Both the position numbers and the translations under genes were made by a program. A stretch of 64,000 bases of DNA from Cyathus striatus (taxonomy: Eukaryota; Basidiomycota; Agaricomycetes; Agaricales; Nidulariaceae): the NCBI GenBank assembly GCA_025738555.1, contig JAOVFP010000008.1, positions 4,216,001-4,280,000 on the forward strand. The letters run 5' to 3'. Of this stretch, positions 32,662-45,456 are shown one piece after another (positions within the stretch are counted from its first letter, which is position 1; every line of letters starts with the position of its first letter). Under the pieces are notes generated by a model that worked only from the letters and a program-made list of their open reading frames with translations, was not told where the DNA came from and did not search any database.

Positions 32662-34065
32662 ATGGTTGGACCTCAACGCTCTGTCCCCTCCACCTCAGCA
32701 GCGCGAGACAATTCTACTGCTATTCCGCGGCCTCCCAACGCCTGGATCCTCTTTCGTGCAGTCAAGCAAAAGGAGCTTTTAGAATCGCGTGGAAAAGAGC
32801 CTCAGGCTGAGGTATCCAAGATGATATCGCAGATGTGGAAGGATGCACCGGAGGATGTTCGCGCCCATTACGAACGTCTCGCTGAGGAAAAGAAAGCCGA
32901 ACATAAAGTGCAATATCCCGGTTATCGGTTCCAACCAAAAAAGAAAGAGGAGAAAGAAAAGCTGCGGCAGCAAAAGAAACTAGACAAGCAACGCCAGGCA
33001 AGTAGTAGCAGTGCCCCGACCAATCCTTTACCTGCTGTTCCTGTCGTTCCCATGATCCCCCCTCAAGTACCCGGACAGCCACTCCTTCAACCAAACCCCA
33101 TCCTGGGTAATGCAGATATGTATTACAGTCTTTACACTCCCCGTGTGTCGGCAGAGCCTTCCCCGAGTCCTCCTGTCTATTCCAATTTGTCGCGCCATGT
33201 CTCAGCTGGCGCGTATGCTAATGGACATTCAAATGAATCTTCTTTTGACTCCAATGACTGGCAATTAACACAAGCAACACCCACCTCCCAGCAGTTACTG
33301 ACTCCTGATTCGGCCATCACCCCTTTGACAGGCAACAATTGGCATGACGTACAGCCTACGGAGCAGTCCACCCTTAATGCCCAGGATTCTCAAATATCAG
33401 TACGTTCCCAAAACATAAAATTTCACTTTTTTCTTATTATCTTTAAGGAGTCAATTAAATTCGAAGTCCCCGCTACCGCGTTACCACAAGATTTCGATGA
33501 TTACCTCTCTCTGTCTAGTACTCAGACGCAGTATGAAGTTGCGTTAAGAGATTCTCTAGTATTTGCCTTCAACTATCAGCTAGACGATTCGCCACCTGTG
33601 GACAGTGCCTTGCAGGTTTCTTTACATAACCAACTGCCGAATTGGCCAACGAATTTGTACGGGGACTTCGATTTTACAGGCCTGGATCTGCAATATTCCT
33701 CAGCTAATGCAGAAGGCGTTTTATCGTCTGAGATGTTGTATCCTTTGGATTCTATTGGGCCTATCGTATCAAATAATGACTTTAGTGACTTTGATCAATT
33801 TGTCAATTTCTACGACTATGACTCCTCAACGCCAGAGAATGCCGGCCAAGGAGTAACGTCATTAATTACGCCCCCTCCTGAAGCTCAGCCTCAGGCTGTC
33901 CAATCTAATATCCCTTCATCCACTTCTGGATATGTTCCCCCTAGTGGTGCATCCTCGTCTTCAAAGCGACGTGTCGCTGCAACATGGAAGACCACAGGTT
34001 TGGTTGGGACTGATTCACCAGTCAATAACAGCCCACCTCGAGTGTTCGGCGTATCGGCAACCTGA
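32662..34065 (+). CDS. HMG-box transcription factor (MATA-HMG type)
   Basis: Sequence-specific HMG-box protein. The box lies at about residues 20-95: PRPPNAWILFRAVKQKELL, SKMISQMWKDAPEDVRAHYE, AEEKKAEHKVQYPGYRF, followed by a Lys-rich extension (PKKKEEKEK). PRPPNAW with a PGYRF end is typical of fungal MATA-HMG/Ste11-like boxes, which often act in mating and fruiting. The rest is Ser/Pro/Gln-rich with no other domain, as expected for an activation region. A 48-bp intron (33400-33447) is in frame and stop-free; it joins SQIS to ESIKFEV. The gene is not flanked by homeodomain or pheromone-receptor genes, so this is not an obvious mating-type locus. Confidence 0.85.
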   Translation: MVGPQRSVPSTSAARDNSTAIPRPPNAWILFRAVKQKELLESRGKEPQAEVSKMISQMWKDAPEDVRAHYERLAEEKKAEHKVQYPGYRFQPKKKEEKEKLRQQKKLDKQRQASSSSAPTNPLPAVPVVPMIPPQVPGQPLLQPNPILGNADMYYSLYTPRVSAEPSPSPPVYSNLSRHVSAGAYANGHSNESSFDSNDWQLTQATPTSQQLLTPDSAITPLTGNNWHDVQPTEQSTLNAQDSQISVRSQNIKFHFFLIIFKESIKFEVPATALPQDFDDYLSLSSTQTQYEVALRDSLVFAFNYQLDDSPPVDSALQVSLHNQLPNWPTNLYGDFDFTGLDLQYSSANAEGVLSSEMLYPLDSIGPIVSNNDFSDFDQFVNFYDYDSSTPENAGQGVTSLITPPPEAQPQAVQSNIPSSTSGYVPPSGASSSSKRRVAATWKTTGLVGTDSPVNNSPPRVFGVSAT

Positions 34066-35189
34066 ATGTTGCCAGGGAAAGCTGACTTTCAACGAATTCT
34101 GATTTTTTTTACCATCTCACCCACCATTCCTATCTCCATTCAAGTTTATCTGCTCTCGTTGTTTTATGCTTTCTGATCCATTCATATTTATCTTTGGTTT
34201 ATCTTATTTGCTATCTCGTATACTGTACTGCTGCTATCTTTGCTTTCATTTCGCCCGCTCCATTTATACATCCACTTATCTTACTCTGTTTATCCAATCC
34301 CATCGCTTTTCGCTTTACCCGTTCATTTATTTCATCATATTCCAAAGATCTTTCTATCACATCCTACCGTTACCTTTATCTTATCCTTTTCCAAAGCTCC
34401 CAGTTCCACCTTGGTCCGACCTAACTTCCTTACCTTCTCATTCCATCCCACGACGTACAGCTCCCCCTTATTATCACTACAACATTCAAAAACAACTGCT
34501 ACCGACGAATCTCTAAATTGTACTGCCATGGTTTTTCCCCTCGATACTATTGCTTTTCTTGCTTCTGCTATAGTTGTTTCTCTCTTATTCTAAGCTTGCT
34601 TTGTATGCTATATCTGATTTGAATACAATCACTATGTTGTCATTACACATTAGTCAAACATTAGTACTTATTTACTTATCTACACAAGCATTTTGCTATC
34701 TCAATGTACTATGTAACACGCATATGACCATTCCGTTGAATCGGATTCTGAAGAAAGCTTCGGAAGGACAATGGAAAGGACGACAAGCACTTATTCCGGA
34801 AATGGGGAACAATGCGCTAGAGTGTTGAAGAGCATGTGGCGATTCAAAATTGACCATTGTTCTTTTCTTGCGTAATATCTTACACTGTAAACTAAGTATT
34901 TTCACTAACATCAATTAGCATAATTATGGTTTTTATTAGTTTTAATTTTATTTGTTATTTTTATTTGTTACATAATATAATCTGAAAAGATTATCTATTC
35001 CAGTTGGTATGGTCCAGAGTGAAATAGAGATGACTTAAAGCACTACTTTGTACTTGAACTTCTGTCTGTTTGGCAGTCGCCAATTCGAGTCCTTCTACCG
35101 TATTCCTCTTGCATAAATTCAGCGACATACGGCTATTCTGCATCGTTGGCTCTCTGAATCAGATACATTTTCACTCCTGGTTATTCTGC
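34066..35189. other. Intergenic region
   Basis: T/C-rich 3' flank of the HMG-box gene, then AT-rich sequence. Open frames at 34166-34593 are T-rich in all three frames, which is composition and not coding. The promoter of PDK1 lies at the end. Nothing else seen. Confidence 0.5.
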
Positions 35190-37702
35190 ATGATCACCAA
35201 AGACCATTCCGATACTTCAAGTGGTTCTGTTCCTAATGCCCTTCAGTCTCTCGCAGCACTCAGCAGGAACGCATCGGCAATATCAACATCAAGTTCAGAT
35301 TCTTCTCCTTCAGAGCACATCATAGCACCCAGACCACGTCCGATTCGTACTTTTACAGGTCCTCGTTCCAGAAGTCCTCACTCCGTATCTCCTCGAGCTC
35401 AAATACCGCCTCACTATCTCGTCAATGAACTTGGCTATTCCGAAGATGCAGAGGAGCTTCGTAGAGCAGAGGCAAAGGCAAAGGCTCGCTCTAAATCTCG
35501 TGGTAGGAACGCCGCTGCCACCGTCGACGATTTCAAATTTGGGCCTACACTTGGAGACGGCTCGTATTCTACAGTATGTCAATATGTACTTAATTATAGC
35601 TATAAATCTCACTCTTCTTAAGGTGAAACTTGCAACCCATCTTCCGACCGGAAAGCAGTACGCAGTCAAAGTGATCGAAAAACAGCATCTCATAACAAAG
35701 AAGAAACAGTCGACTGCCCATGCAGAGCGCCGTTCACTGATGACACTAGGTTCTGGTCATCCAGGTATAGTCCGTATGTGGTATTCCTTTCAAGATCAGT
35801 GGAGATTATGTGAGTGATGTAGAATGCATCCTTTGATAGCCTTCCTTGACTTGTTTAGATTTTGTGCTTGATCTTGCTAGGAACGGGGAAATGAAAACTT
35901 TACTTAGCCGAATGGGATCTCTTTCTGTAGATTGTGCTCGATATTATAGTGCCCTTCTGGTTGACATTCTCAAATACATGCATTCGAAGAAAGTTATTCA
36001 TCGGTAAGGTGTACGAAGTCGCATGCGAGATTTATCTAAACCCCTTTATTAATAGTGATCTGAAGCCAGAAAACCTTCTGCTGGATGATAACTTCAGAAT
36101 TAAAATAACTGACTTTGGTACCGGAAAAGTTCTTGAGAGTGAAGGTATATCACCACAGCACTATGTGCAATCATGCTGCTAACAGCCGCTGTAGCTGATA
36201 AGTCGTATACGTGGGTTGGCACTGCTCAGTACATTGCACCGGAGCTACTTTTATCGAAAGAAACAAGCAAAGCGTTAGTACCTCGTTTTCAAATCTATGC
36301 ACCACTTGAATGCCTTCTGTGTAGAACTGATTACTGGGCTCTTGGCTGTGTAATCTACCAGATGATTGCGGGTCGATTTGCTTTTGTGGGGTTATCCGAT
36401 TACCTGACATTTGAAAAGATAAAGAAACACGAGTATAGTTTTCCCGATGGATTCGATGAGAATGCAAAAGATCTTGTTCAGCATTTACTGGTATGAATAA
36501 TTTCGTCGTTATATAATGGAATCACTCCGACATCTTAATATCTGTAGGTAATGAATCCATCAGACCGCTTAGGGGCGGGAGCTCCAGATTCAGGAAACAA
36601 TATAAAGGCTTTATGCTCACATCCCTTTTTTGAAGGTATTAATTGGAATACGCTGTGGACAGATCCCGTTCCTCCACTTGCTGCAGGATTGTTAAAAATC
36701 GAACACCCCCTCAAAGGACATGATGGGAATTGGGAAGGCATTTTATCAACTTGGGACGATTTTTCAACGGAGACGGCAGACGATGATATTGAATGGGCTT
36801 CTGATCTCCGCAAAAATGTTCAATCTTTACAAGAACAACACATCCCAAAATCCGCGGCTACCGCCGAGGCGTATAATGGAAACGGGTATATGTCTAGTCG
36901 ACGTGATACAGGTTCAACGATTCACGGCGTTGAGAGGCCTTTCAAGCCTCAACAGACAAGACGAACCCTTAGCGAGTCACCGTTTTCCGCATCGCCGTCA
37001 AGCTCTTCAGCCGAAGAAGTAAATTTGCAATCGAAGATGAAGTCGATATCTCTTCAAGATCCCGACGCTTCCCAACTGCCTTCAGTAGATCTCACAAATC
37101 GTTGTGATCGACCTACTTCAGACAGTGAACGTGGAAGAAAGCAAGATCTCACGCCTGTGCAAGGCAACTGGCCCCACAGTTATGTTGATCTGTGAGACAA
37201 TATTATTGTTGTATCTGTTTGACAACTGAAATTTTTAAGTGCAACTCTGATAAAGCTTCCTCTGGACGAGCCGGTCATTTTTAATACCGCAATCGATGCA
37301 CGACTATTACGACGTCGAGCAAGTCGATTGATCCCGTTGCCTGTGCCATCAAGTAAGGCGAAATCCCGCCAGCTCGTTTTAACACCAAAACGCCTCCTGT
37401 GCTTAAAACAACAGAAAGGCGGTGATATATCGATAAAGTCGGAATTGTCCTTTCGCGCATCGGAGAAGCTGAAAGAGAAGGATAAAGAAAGGGAATCGAG
37501 AGCGATCGTTTCTAGCGTGGAGAGAAAAGGAGACCGAGAGTTTGTTGTGCTAACTGTAAGATCATTAGCTGTGCTTTCTTAAATAATGCTTAACACTATT
37601 CAGTCGACAAAAAGTCATAGTTACTGTGCTCAAGACTCAGCACAAGCTAGTCGTTGGTGTGACATGATCAACGAGATTCTTGGTTCCCATGCACGGACTT
37701 AG
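35190..37702 (+). CDS. PDK1: PDK1-type AGC kinase with C-terminal PH domain
   Basis: Master AGC kinase (3-phosphoinositide-dependent kinase; Ksg1/Pkh type) that phosphorylates activation loops of other AGC kinases at the plasma membrane. An unstructured Ser/Arg-rich N-terminus is followed by the kinase: DFKFGPTLGDGSYSTV, YAVKVIEKQHLI, HPGIVRMWYSFQD, LYFVLDLARNGEM, HRDLKPENLLLDD, TDFGTGK and TWVGTAQYIAPELL. TDYWALGCVIYQM and PFFEGINWNTLW end the kinase part. The PH domain is spread over the last exons (VIFNTAIDARLL, SRQLVLTPKRLLCL, ASRWCDMINEIL) and ends at the TAG at 37702. Start chosen at the ATG at 35190. A second AGC kinase (Dbf2-like) is in the same window, though 20 kb away and not obviously linked. 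Confidence 0.92.
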
Positions 37703-37895
37703 TACAGACGTATCAATGCGAAGTAGGAATAAGCCTTTTTCTGTAGGCATACTTTATATCCCATGTAAAGCGGACATTTACATTAAGAGATTATGTTCAA
37801 CTTGTCCGTACTTTCAGTATTATAAATGTATTTTTCCATTCATGATTCCCTTACACCGGAAGCTCTATCATACTTTCACATTACCTTGATGTGAC

Positions 37896-39074
37896 TTAAC
37901 CAGGTGGAAGAAGACTAGCATCGACCGCAGCCCCCTCCTCGGTAGAAAGCTCTTCTTCCTCTTCACCCTTTATCGGAGTCCTAGGCATGGCCATCAAACC
38001 TAGCATCATTCCACTAAAAATGCCAGCAGAGAAATATATATATAAAATTGCGTACCTGTACGAGCCGCCTCGAGAATACCAAAAGGTTTGACAAGCTTCA
38101 AGAATGCCTCCACCCTGGACGTCTTTGCCGTAAGCTCCACGATCACACTGTTCTCGCTCACATCTACAATCTTTGCTCCAAACTGCTTCGAAAGGGTAGA
38201 GATTGAATGTAAATGCTGGTGCTTCAAGCGCAGCGCTTCAGACTGAGTTAGAGGTAATGGCTGGGTATCGGATGTATGCTCGGGATGTGCACTACGTTCA
38301 AAGTTCTGCGCAAGAACAGCCTCTTGTTCGAGCTTAGATGGATGGTGATCAACGCGACGAGGCTCGTGGAAGGGGCCGCCAACGAGCTGATCCTCAAGGT
38401 ACTCTGGACCTAAAATAGAGACCTTCACTAGAAGAAGCTCGCGAGAGATGACGCGAGTTTCAGTATAATCCAACACTGCCCATACAGGAACCTGATTAAA
38501 AAAATCCTCCATGAGTAAATCACAAGAATTCAGAATAGGAGTGAACATACCAAGTCTTCTAATTGCCTGCGAGCTTGTTCAACAACTCCATCTTGTCCAT
38601 TGAGAACGATACACATGCGACTCAAGTCGCGAATCTCAGTGCGGCAGACAACGAGTGAGTCAATGTTAAAGCCTCTACCAGCGAGAATGCCAGAGACTCT
38701 GGAAAGAACTCCAGGCTCATTCTGAACAAGGCAATTGAGAATATGCCTAAGGTACAATTAAACATGAATGCCATCATGAAACAAGGTGTTACATACTTTT
38801 TGAATGGTTGAAGACTGGGAGGAGGGGTATTGTATAGAATGTTTGTAACAGCCTCTTCGGCACTTCTAGGACGTGGAATGTCGGTTGCCGGAAGTGGGGG
38901 AGGTCGTATCCGATGAGACCTCTTGTAGTCTAGGGCAGACGTGGAGTCGTCGATAGGCTTCGGGGGCTGAGGAGGTTTGACTGCACTGTCAGGTTTGGAA
39001 GCGCATTGTGTCATTGAAAAGAGTCGAGAGGGGAAGGCGCGAGAGGCCAAGCGAACGCGAAGAAGATGAGCCAT
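37896..39074 (-). CDS. ILV6: Acetolactate synthase regulatory (small) subunit
   Basis: Regulatory subunit of mitochondrial acetolactate synthase, the first step of valine/isoleucine/leucine synthesis; it confers feedback inhibition by valine. The N-terminus is Arg-rich and acid-free (LLRVRLASRAFPSRLF), a presequence. The first ACT domain reads HILNCLVQNEPGVLSRVSG, GRGFNIDSLVVCRTE and LSRMCIVLNGQDGVVEQAR. VPVWAVLDYTE and SRELLLVKVSILGPEYLED follow, then a second ACT-like region (QFGAKIVDVSENSVIVELTA, PFGILEAARTG). Introns near 38550 and 38035 are short. The C-terminus is acidic (KGEEEEELSTEE). Convergent with PDK1, 193 bp apart. Confidence 0.92.
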
Positions 39075-39280
39075 GAGAGAAGTGAGGAAGATGGAGAAAA
39101 AAGCGCGTTCACACTTCAGTCGCCCTTAAGTTACAGGCAAAGTTCACAATACTAGTAGTTCCTCCTTCAAGCTAAGTAGGATTTTAAATTGATTCATTTC
39201 CATCTTTTATTTTTACTGATTTCATATTCAACGCCTCTTCGGCCGCATGTAAGTATCAACGCTGAGCTCAACCCCTCACT

Positions 39281-42200
39281 TCACCCACACCGCAAAGCCT
39301 TTCGGGCAAGCTCGATGTACTCCTTTGCTTCCTTGTCATCTTTTCCTTCATCCTTCCCAACCTTCTCCCAATGTGCCAACCCCCCCTCGATCAAAGTCCA
39401 TACCTCTTCTTCAGAGTGCTCTTCCACCCATCGGACATATTCGGCTTCTTGCCATCCATGTAAACGATGTGGCAGTGGAACAGGCGATCGAACCAGTATG
39501 TGATGCAAAACGATCACTCGTGGGATTCCCGCGGTTTGTTCACTATCGCCTAACTGTTCATTATCCAGGAACAGCAAATGCCTACATTGTCTTCAGTACT
39601 TATACTCCCCTAAGCAACTAAATAAGGTGCTAACCTCATTGCCCGTAGAGCGCGATATTCTTCTCCAGCTCTATCGAGACTTCGCCCTCGCCTGTTTTGG
39701 CCATTCCCAGAGATAAAAGTACTCAATGCAAACTCCAATTCTGTCATATCGCTTGTAATCTGAAGTTTCCCACTTTCTCCCAGAGGCGTTGCAATGGAAA
39801 TATGAAGGAGAAACGTCTTTATAACAAATTTCACGATGGACAGTTTCCTTACAGAATTCATGCTTCAGTCAATGTAATTTATGCGATAATAAACTCACCA
39901 TTCATCGCATAGGTCGCCAATACTGTATCTGTCGAGTAACTCGGTTTTGATGAACCCTAGCCGCTCCGTTAGTTCCTTTATTGGCGAGCTAGCTCCGCTT
40001 ATCCCGGACCGTGGATCAAGTGACTGTCCAAAATCAATCCGGTGGACTTTGGCGATAATTGCACTCAGTTCACGTCTAATTGCTGATGCAAGTGGATCAG
40101 TCAGCTGTTCATAAGCACGGGAAACTGCCTATGCCAAAGGTTAAGATATTAACCATAATAAAATCAACACTTTCCATCTCACCTCCGAACTGGGTCGAAT
40201 TGCGTAAAAGATACCATCTGTGTATTCATACTTCAAGGAATCAAGTCGTCTTGAACACTGGTATAGGCAGCTGGCAAGTTGTGCATTGCATGCTTGCTGA
40301 GGCGTTGCAGAGGGCCCTTGAAGTATCACCGCAGAGCGATCTCGCGTTGCCTTAGATGAATGAGCCCAGTGTCTGTTTCTTAATGAAATAATGTCATACC
40401 AATCCATCCACCCTTGAAACCAGCACATCGAGTGAAGAAGCTGCTATTTTAGACACGCTCTTAACCAGCAATGGATCGAAGCGGGCGGAATCCAGTTCGT
40501 TCAAAATTAACCGTGCTAGATTGGCCCCTTCATTGGCACCGGGGGGAGACCGGCTACCACCAGAGAACATCTGTCCTATCGCCTCATTAAGTTTGTTCGT
40601 GGTTCGCGAGAGATAGGAAGACTCTATGTTAGAAAATGCACGTAGAACTAAAATAGTTTCCGGGCTGACAGCTGTAAGAAGGCGGTGTCAAAGAACATAT
40701 AGGGGTCGAGGCACCTTTGAAATTTATCGCCATACACCGTGTCAGTGTGAACTGCTATTTTACTGAAGAAATCATGGAAAAGACGTAATAACCGCGGATA
40801 ACCAGTGCTCAAGGTCTGCTGAAGAAAGCCGGAAGCTGACAAGTAAAAGATTGAGATTGGTTTACAGCAGAGGAAAGGGATGATATACACTTGGAGGCCT
40901 CGCGGGAGTACTTCTCAAGATACTGACTTAAAGAAGTCCAAAAAATGGCGCTAGGTTGGTTTTCCAATGCCTAAGAGTTGAAATCGATAACTTGCACAAA
41001 TAAAGGCAAGTTTAGGTCTCACCTTCATAGCTTCTTCAAGAAATAAGACCTGAGTGGTTGTATCCTTCTTCATTTTAAGGACTTTCTCCAGTGTATATAC
41101 CTAATCATAAAGTTGTAATAAAAAGCAAGGGATGCGATCAGACAACACACCTTGACGCAGCAGTCTGCCATTTCTTCGAACATTGACTCAAGTCGTGTCC
41201 AAAGAGCTGCACTCCATTGGGAAGCAGTAGCATTAGTAGGCTCAGTTCGTATCCGCGAGCGATATATTTGTGGAGGCTGGGAAGGATGGGGCGAGTCTGT
41301 ACATTAGACGTAAGAACCGAAAGTAGGCAAAGTAGAACTAACAGCTACCTCGACCAAGGACATCTTTCGAAATTCTTGACGTATCAAATGCATTCCTTAT
41401 GCGATCCTCGACAGCCTGTGAAAGATCCAGTAAAAGGCCCTGCACGAGCGTCGGTAAAACACCTAAGTTATAAGCAGTTTGTAAAGAGGATGCTAGAAGC
41501 GTTTGATTCTGGACCAAGTTAGCCGGTAAAGAGCAATATCGATGTCGTATAAACAAGACTTACCAACGTTGTGAGCCCGGTTAACACCATGTTCTCCATC
41601 TCATTGGTAACAGTAGACCGAGCATTTTCAATAAAAGATTCATACAAGGCTACCGCCCTGATTGACCGTAATGAGACAACAGACATAGATTCAGCTGTAA
41701 CTGGTGCACTTGGATGGCCTCGAACTACAACATTATCATCGAGCAAAGAGACTGGTCTTCCCATGAGCGAGGTATTATTCGTGATAAGAAAGGGAGAATG
41801 GACCTAGCTCTGCGATGCTTAGCGCGGCTTTGGCAATAGTGCGTTCTTTCTCATCTTCAACATCCAACATTTGAGAGGCTGAAGCCGATACGGGCGTGTT
41901 TGAGATAGCTTGATGTAAAGGGCGTTCTTCGTTGGGTTCATGAGCCATATCGGTCATCTGGACTTGGAGGCGGCGGGCTAGCATGACGAACCGTGAAGTC
42001 CTACGAAGGATGTCAGAGACTTGGTGGAGCTTTTGTAGTCGAGATACGTTTGACTGGAGATTTTCATAGGGAACATGGATCTTTAGACGAAGCCTTTTGG
42101 ATTGGTATGAGAAATGCGTTGTGGACAGGGAGCAGTGCCACATACTTGTCGACGGACGCGTCTAACTCGGTCAAGCCAGAGCGAACATTTGCCAAAGAGC

Positions 42201-42579
42201 CCGAGAGGGTGCTGGCATTGGCGGCCTGGGCAAGGAGTTGCTCATGATGGCCCGTGACCTGGAATGAGGGTGAGGGAGGATGTAAGAGGGGAGAAAAGAG
42301 GGCGTACGAGAGCCTTGATCTGCTTTGCGACGTCGTCTACGGCAAAGGAGATCTTGGAGATAGCGACAGAGATGTCTTCCTTTGGGATAGAGTCGGCAGA
42401 CTTTGGTTGGGAGGGCCTGGGGCGGGGATCTGGGGTAGGATAGGGATCTCCAGCGAGGATGGCATTGGCATATTCGTTTGGATTGAAGGCGGGGAGGGCA
42501 AAGACGGAGTAGTCTGTGGGGAGAGGTGAGCGGGGCGGGAGACGGGAGAGCAACGGGCGAGGAGGACGTTACCTGCCAT
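39281..42579 (-). CDS. COG5: Conserved oligomeric Golgi complex subunit 5
   Basis: Subunit of the COG tether that returns Golgi vesicles and keeps glycosylation enzymes in place. The 5' exon is only ATGGCAG; an intron (about 42514-42572) joins it to DYSVFALPAFNPNEYANAIL, the hallmark Cog5 N-terminus. Next come ISVAISKISFAVDDVAKQIK, LTELDASVDKLRLKIHVPYE, YENLQSNVSRLQKLHQVSDI, LRRTSRFVMLARRLQVQM, and, further on, LGVLPTLVQGLLLDLSQAVE. The last exon ends with RLHGWQEAEYVRWVEEHSEE and EVWTLIEGGLAHWEK. Many short introns lie between 39610 and 41000. Divergent from the gene at 42750. Confidence 0.9.
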
Positions 42580-42749
42580 GGTGGTGGTAATTTGTAAATA
42601 AATGAATAAATGAATAAATAAATAGTTGTCTCTGAGTCTCCTGGTTATGGACACCCAAGTGGCAAGATATCCCATGGGCACAGGATCACTCGGATCGACT
42701 CTGAGCTGGCGTCTATCTTCGCCCTCCGCTCTCCTTCTTCTCTCCCCTC

Positions 42750-44191
42750 ATGGCCTACTCCTACTACCAGCAAAGCATACCAGGCTGGGGCACTAACCAG
42801 GTTCGACCTCCCTCCAACCCCAGTCCCCATCCTCACTCCTTTCTCTAGTTTCAGTTCGGCCCACCTCCCCCACCCGCCTTTCAGCCCCAGTCTACTTGTG
42901 AGCTTCCCAGCCCTCTTTATCTTCCCTCAGAACTCTTCCTGAGCACCCGCTCGTTCCAGGGGGCGGGCTCGATTACTATCGTGCACATGCTATGAATCCT
43001 GACCCGTACGTTCCCTCCACTTCTTCCCCCTTCGTTCATCTATTCGACCTATGTCCAAACCAGCTCTCTCTTCGACTATGCTTGGAACCGTGTCAGGGAT
43101 TACCCTACCACCGCCGCTGGTACAATAGGTGTCGGCATTAATGAAGCTAGGCATTGGCATCGACGTGCGTACGGTGGTGTGGTGAGTGCCTTACATCTTC
43201 CCTCTTCATTACCGCTTCTTACCCCTGTGTTAGGGTGAATTGGGTATGATGAATCCTACCGAAATCGGTCATGCTGCCGCATACGAGGCATACAGGACCT
43301 GGATACATAACAGCTCCATTTACGAGCCTATTAGTGGTGATATCGAACGCCAACGGGAAGGCTTAATTGGTCTAGCCGTCGCGGAAGGTAATATGAGCTT
43401 TCGCTTGCTATCCTATCCCTATCTGACATTTCCCACTCAGCTACTAGACTACTTCATTTCTCGAATCGCTCAATGGATCGTTACGCTCGCATGACTGCCT
43501 CAGAGGCGGCAGCTCATACCGCATCCTTCATATTTTACCAAGTTTGTGACCGCTCATCAGTCATTATCTCATTAAGCTGACAGCTTTGCTCTAGACAAGA
43601 GAAGGCCTCGACGATGAATTCCGTTCTCGCTCCCGCTATCGTCGTGGCTCCTACGAAGATCCATACGCTTACGATGACGATCTTGCTTATCCTCGTGGAC
43701 GTTCTCGTTCTCGTCACCGCTCTCACTCCCGACATAGTTCATATGGGATAACTCCTCCGATAAGCCTTCCCGGTACGGCTTACTCTGCCTCCGCTGCCAT
43801 GCCTGGAATGGCTCAGAGCCCGTATGGTGGACAACAAGGCTCATATGGATCGTACGGATCGTATGCGGGGAGTGCTTATTCACCATATCCATCACCCGCA
43901 ATGCCATTAGGGAGTACGCCATCTTATCAAAGTGCCCCTATGCCCGTAGGAATGGCCCATTCGGCATCTTATCATGGTTCCTATCCTACTCCCTCTATGC
44001 CATTAGTTATGCCAATGGACGGTAGGAGCGCGTCTTATTCCTATACTCAGCAGCCATACATGGGGGCTGCAATGAGCGCAGGCTCGGTTGCAATGCCCAC
44101 AACTCCTTCGACTATTGTAATCACTAAACCACATAGAAAACACCGCCATCATCGTCGTCGTAGCAGATCACGGAGCTCAGAGAGATACTAA
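42750..44191 (+). CDS. Unrecognised S/R/Y/G-rich protein
   Basis: Unknown family. The start at 42750 opens MAYSYYQQSIPGWG, then Pro/Gln-rich sequence. The middle seems folded (DYAWNRVRDYPTTAAGTIG, INEARHWHRRAYGG, IGHAAAYEAYRTW, SIYEPISGDIERQREGLIG). The rest is low-complexity: SR-type dipeptides (RGRSRSRHRSHSRH), Ser/Tyr/Gly/Pro repeats, and a C-terminal HRKHRHHRRRSRSRS patch. Several short introns. The arginine-serine parts suggest nuclear RNA-related function, but that is only an inference. Confidence 0.65.
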
Positions 44192-44700
44192 CTGGAATAT
44201 TGTATTACACCAAGCTGAGCGCAGGCAAGTTTCCGATACCTATTTCTGGTTTATTCATTGTACTTGTACCTCGAAGAAATAATACACATAGCGTGCTTGT
44301 TTCACCGCCGACTTACATAATTTATTGGGGTTCAGCCCTATGTTACATGCACGATGCCTCGAATCCCGCAAGATCCCACATCTGATTGACAGGAAAGGTG
44401 TAACAGGTAATTAGAGGCAATCAATAATGGCTGGATCCTTCAAGATCTTTCATCATTTGACATTGATATTATCCTGTGCTCCGTATATAGTTACGCGAAC
44501 GAGGCTGTGCCCTTGCGACACTGGTGGGGCCATGCTCTATTGATGCGTTTCAAGTTAGTCGTTGGGATATATAATGCGTCTCCTTTACTGTTAGGTTCTG
44601 TGATAGGCTGGTCCTCATTCCACACGACTTACATTTTCCCAAGCGTCAGAGTTGACCTCTGTAAATCAACCCTCCCATAAATCCTGGTTACCTTAACAAA
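44192..44700. other. Intergenic region
   Basis: 3' flank of the S/R-rich gene and promoter of the four-pass membrane protein. Nothing else recognisable. Confidence 0.4.
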
Positions 44701-45456
44701 ATGTCAAACGTTCGTACTCGCACTTTCTGTTGCTGCATTCCAGTAAGAGCTGGAGCTATTGTGAGTTATCTCCTTCCCAACTTCATAACGACTAACACTG
44801 GAGTAGTTATTATCTCTCCTCGGCGTTCTTGGAGGTGCTTTAACAACAGCGGCCGGAATCATAACTTTATCACGGCACGGCGAAAGTGGGTACTTAATAT
44901 AATTGCACTTCACTGGCGATGGGTTTTAAATGCCATTCTAGATGGTAGTAGAACCTCGTTAATTATTCAGGTGGTTGTATATGGCTTATTAGCGCTGCTT
45001 TCCTTGTTCGGGTATGTTTAATCGGGCACTTTCTGGGGAAACATAGGTTGATATTTCGACAGGCTCATTGGAGCGATTGGCAAGAAACTTGCCATGGTTC
45101 GGCTGTACTTCGGCATCCTGATGTTCCACCTCTTCTTCAGTATTGGATGTGGCATTTACGCGATTTATTACACATTCAAAAACTCGCCGAGCTACGTTAA
45201 TGATTGCGTTAAAACGGCTGCGAACCCAGCAGACATTAAGGCATGTAAAGATGGAGCATCCCTGATGAAGGGATTAATGGTCGGAATCTTTATTGTTGCA
45301 TGGCTGCTTGAGATCTGTGGGTAATTTTACCATAATTGTTAGATTTTCGTTGACGTTGCGCGCGTAGGGGCTTGCGTTATTGTTCATGGTTACTCAAGCC
45401 AGTTGAGTGACGAAATCCGGAACAGAACAGTAGTTAAAGACACAGAAGCATGGTAA
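44701..45456 (+). CDS. Small four-pass membrane protein (tetraspanin-like)
   Basis: Starts MSNVRTRTFCCCIPVRAG, with a Cys cluster that could be palmitoylated. Four hydrophobic helices follow: LLSLLGVLGGALTTAAGI, VVVYGLLALLSLFGLIGAIG, LYFGILMFHLFFSIGCGIYA and GLMVGIFIVAWLLEI. The extracytosolic loop between helices 3 and 4 has only two Cys (VNDCVKTAANPADIKACKD), so this is not a canonical tetraspanin loop. An alternative splice at the last intron (donor GTGGGT near 45316) gives ACVIVHGYSSQL and an end at 45456; using GTAATT instead would end at 45410. Function unknown. Confidence 0.6.

Noticed and set aside
32662..34065. HMG-box gene as part of a mating-type locus
   Set aside because: No homeodomain pair, pheromone receptor or pheromone precursor next to it; neighbours are an RRM protein and PDK1.
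34166..34593. Three overlapping open frames in T/C-rich sequence
   Set aside because: All three frames are open together, which is a compositional effect in a 3' flank.
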